The position numbers and the translations under genes were made by a program. Source: Lysobacterales bacterium (GTDB taxonomy: Bacteria > Pseudomonadota > Gammaproteobacteria > Xanthomonadales > SZUA-36). From it: a stretch of DNA of 34,065 bases. The stretch lies in assembly GCA_013002505.1 (NCBI GenBank), contig JABDJL010000131.1, positions 1-34,065 of the forward strand, in the 5' to 3' direction. Of this stretch, positions 32,810 to 34,065 are shown in pieces; positions within the stretch are counted from its first letter, which is position 1, and every line of letters begins with the position of its first letter. The notes below the pieces were generated by a model, which was given only the letters and a program-made list of their open reading frames with translations, was not told the DNA's origin and did not search any database.

Positions 32810-34065
32810 ATGAAGAAGGGTGTTTCAAATCGTGCCATCTACCGCAAGGATTACACACCGTATCCGTGGACCCTTGAAAGCGTGTCGTTGCATTTTTCAA
32901 TCGAGGCCGACGCAACGCGTGTTAGGGCCAGGATTTCCCTGGCGCGGGTCCCCGGTGGCGAATCCACCACCGCGTTGGTGCTGGACGGCAAAGACCTCGA
33001 ACTGAAATCGATTTCCATTGACGGCAAAAATCTGGACGCTTCTCAATACCGCATCGAAGGCGAGCAGATGATCATCAGCGAAGTGCCTTCAAGTTGCATC
33101 CTGGAATCCGAAGTACTGATCAATCCGGCGGCCAATACCGCACTGGAAGGCCTGTACCAGGCGGGTGATTTCCTGTTGACCCAATGCGAGGCCGAAGGGT
33201 TTCGCAAGATCACGTGGTTTCCGGACCGTCCTGATGTGATGACCCGTTACGAAGTCACCCTGGAAGCTGACAAGGCGCAGTACCCGGTACTGCTGTCCAA
33301 TGGCAACCTTGTAGATTCAGGCACATCCGTTGATGGCCGTCACTGGGTTCGCTGGGATGATCCATTTCCAAAGCCGTCATACCTGTTTGCGCTGGTGGCC
33401 GGCGACCTGGCGCATACGGAGGATCACTTCACGACCCGCAGCGGGCGAAATGTGACGTTGCGCGTGTATGTGGAACACGGCAATCTCGACCGTTGCGAAC
33501 ATGCCATGGAATCATTGATCAACGCGATGCGCTGGGATGAAGAACGCTTCGATCTCGAATATGACCTGGACATATACAACATCGTTGCCACCGATGCGTT
33601 CAACATGGGCGCCATGGAGAACAAGTCTCTCAACATTTTCAATTCCAAGTATGTCCTGGCGCGGCCAGATGCGGCCACCGACCGTGATTACCAGGGCATT
33701 GAGGGTGTGATCGGGCACGAATATTTTCACAACTGGACCGGTAACCGGGTGACTTGCCAGGACTGGTTCCAACTGACACTCAAGGAAGGTCTTACGGTAT
33801 TTCGCGACGAGGAATTTTCAGCGGACATGCAATCCCGGGCCGCCAAGCGCATCGAGGACATTCGTGAATTGCGGGATCGCCAGTTCCCCGAAGACGCTGG
33901 CCCGATGGCTCACCCCATACGCCCAGACAAGTACATCGAGATCAATAACTTCTATACCGCCACTGTTTACCAAAAGGGCGCCTCGGTCATTCGTATGTAT
34001 CACACTTTGCTTGGCGAAGAAGGGTTCCAGGCGGGTATGAAGCTGTATTTTGAGCGGCACGACGG
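32810..34065 (+). CDS. pepN: Aminopeptidase N, C-terminus cut by window edge
   Basis: Zinc metalloaminopeptidase of the M1 family, cytoplasmic in Gram-negative bacteria, removing N-terminal residues from peptides. The first 418 residues are present out of about 870-890 expected. The N-terminal beta domain is followed by the catalytic domain with the substrate-anchoring GAMEN at 267-271 and the zinc motif HEYFH at 303-307 with Glu326 as third ligand (spacing identical to E. coli PepN). The segment TATVYQKGASVIRMYHTLLG near 385-404 contains the catalytic Tyr. AAGGAA lies 6 bases before the ATG. The frame is open to the last base, consistent with simple truncation by the window. Confidence 0.96.
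   Translation, partial: MKKGVSNRAIYRKDYTPYPWTLESVSLHFSIEADATRVRARISLARVPGGESTTALVLDGKDLELKSISIDGKNLDASQYRIEGEQMIISEVPSSCILESEVLINPAANTALEGLYQAGDFLLTQCEAEGFRKITWFPDRPDVMTRYEVTLEADKAQYPVLLSNGNLVDSGTSVDGRHWVRWDDPFPKPSYLFALVAGDLAHTEDHFTTRSGRNVTLRVYVEHGNLDRCEHAMESLINAMRWDEERFDLEYDLDIYNIVATDAFNMGAMENKSLNIFNSKYVLARPDAATDRDYQGIEGVIGHEYFHNWTGNRVTCQDWFQLTLKEGLTVFRDEEFSADMQSRAAKRIEDIRELRDRQFPEDAGPMAHPIRPDKYIEINNFYTATVYQKGASVIRMYHTLLGEEGFQAGMKLYFERHD

Noticed and set aside
32751-32915. N-terminal extension of the threonine/serine dehydratase
   Set aside because: It would lie antisense to the beginning of pepN and shows no homology to PLP enzymes; ATG 32750 gives the expected N-terminus.

Overview
The window is a 34 kb stretch of a GC-rich bacterial chromosome, almost certainly from a gammaproteobacterium. 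The gene orders yicC-gmk-rpoZ-spoT-ridA-recG, rph-rdgB-hemW, and a PBP1A gene divergent from pilMNOPQ are classic gammaproteobacterial neighbourhoods. The N-terminal membrane module of the TPR protein at 5000-7201 and the repeat type at 7732-7773 suggest a relative of the Xanthomonadales/Chromatiales, but species or family cannot be fixed from this sequence. Coding density is high, base composition looks uniform, and there is no rRNA, tRNA, CRISPR array, prophage or complete insertion sequence.

Layout. 1-3648 (minus): a LytTR response regulator cut by the window edge, its LytS/AlgZ-type histidine kinase, the YifB/ComM AAA+ ATPase and the ubiquinone accessory factor UbiK. 3736-7704 (plus): a tightly spaced run of a PII signal protein, a 3-hydroxyisobutyrate-dehydrogenase-family oxidoreductase, a three-helix membrane protein with TolB/FlgO-like and TPR domains, and a small membrane protein of unknown function, ending in a REP-like palindrome. 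7775-14317 (minus): recG, ridA, spoT, rpoZ, gmk and yicC, a nucleotide/stringent-response cluster. 14434-18770 (plus): rph, rdgB, hemW, type B ribosomal protein L31 with a strong terminator, and citrate synthase. 18785-21881 (minus): a nucleotidyltransferase-like unknown and the bifunctional penicillin-binding protein PBP1A. 22198-27239 (plus): the type IV pilus alignment/secretin operon pilMNOPQ with a terminator. 27337-30571 (plus): hutG, hutF, a DUF938 methyltransferase-like gene and a free methionine-(R)-sulfoxide reductase. 30583-32750 (minus): a SixA-like phosphatase, 3-methyladenine glycosylase I and a catabolic-type threonine/serine dehydratase. 32810-end (plus): pepN, cut by the window edge.

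How the genes work together. Most of the window is housekeeping. SpoT, omega (RpoZ) and Gmk link (p)ppGpp, RNA polymerase and GDP supply. PilMNOPQ builds the inner-membrane alignment complex and outer-membrane pore of type IV pili, and ComM acts in recombination of DNA taken up during transformation, so both machineries of natural competence are partly represented. HutF and HutG form the last two steps of the five-step histidine degradation route, but the upstream hut genes are not here. The least understood parts are the PII-oxidoreductase-TPR-small membrane protein run, the hairpin over the start codon of the small membrane protein, the nested palindrome that follows it, and the nucleotidyltransferase-like protein beside PBP1A whose nucleotide-binding motif looks degenerate. 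I did not find a convincing new defence or mobile system.
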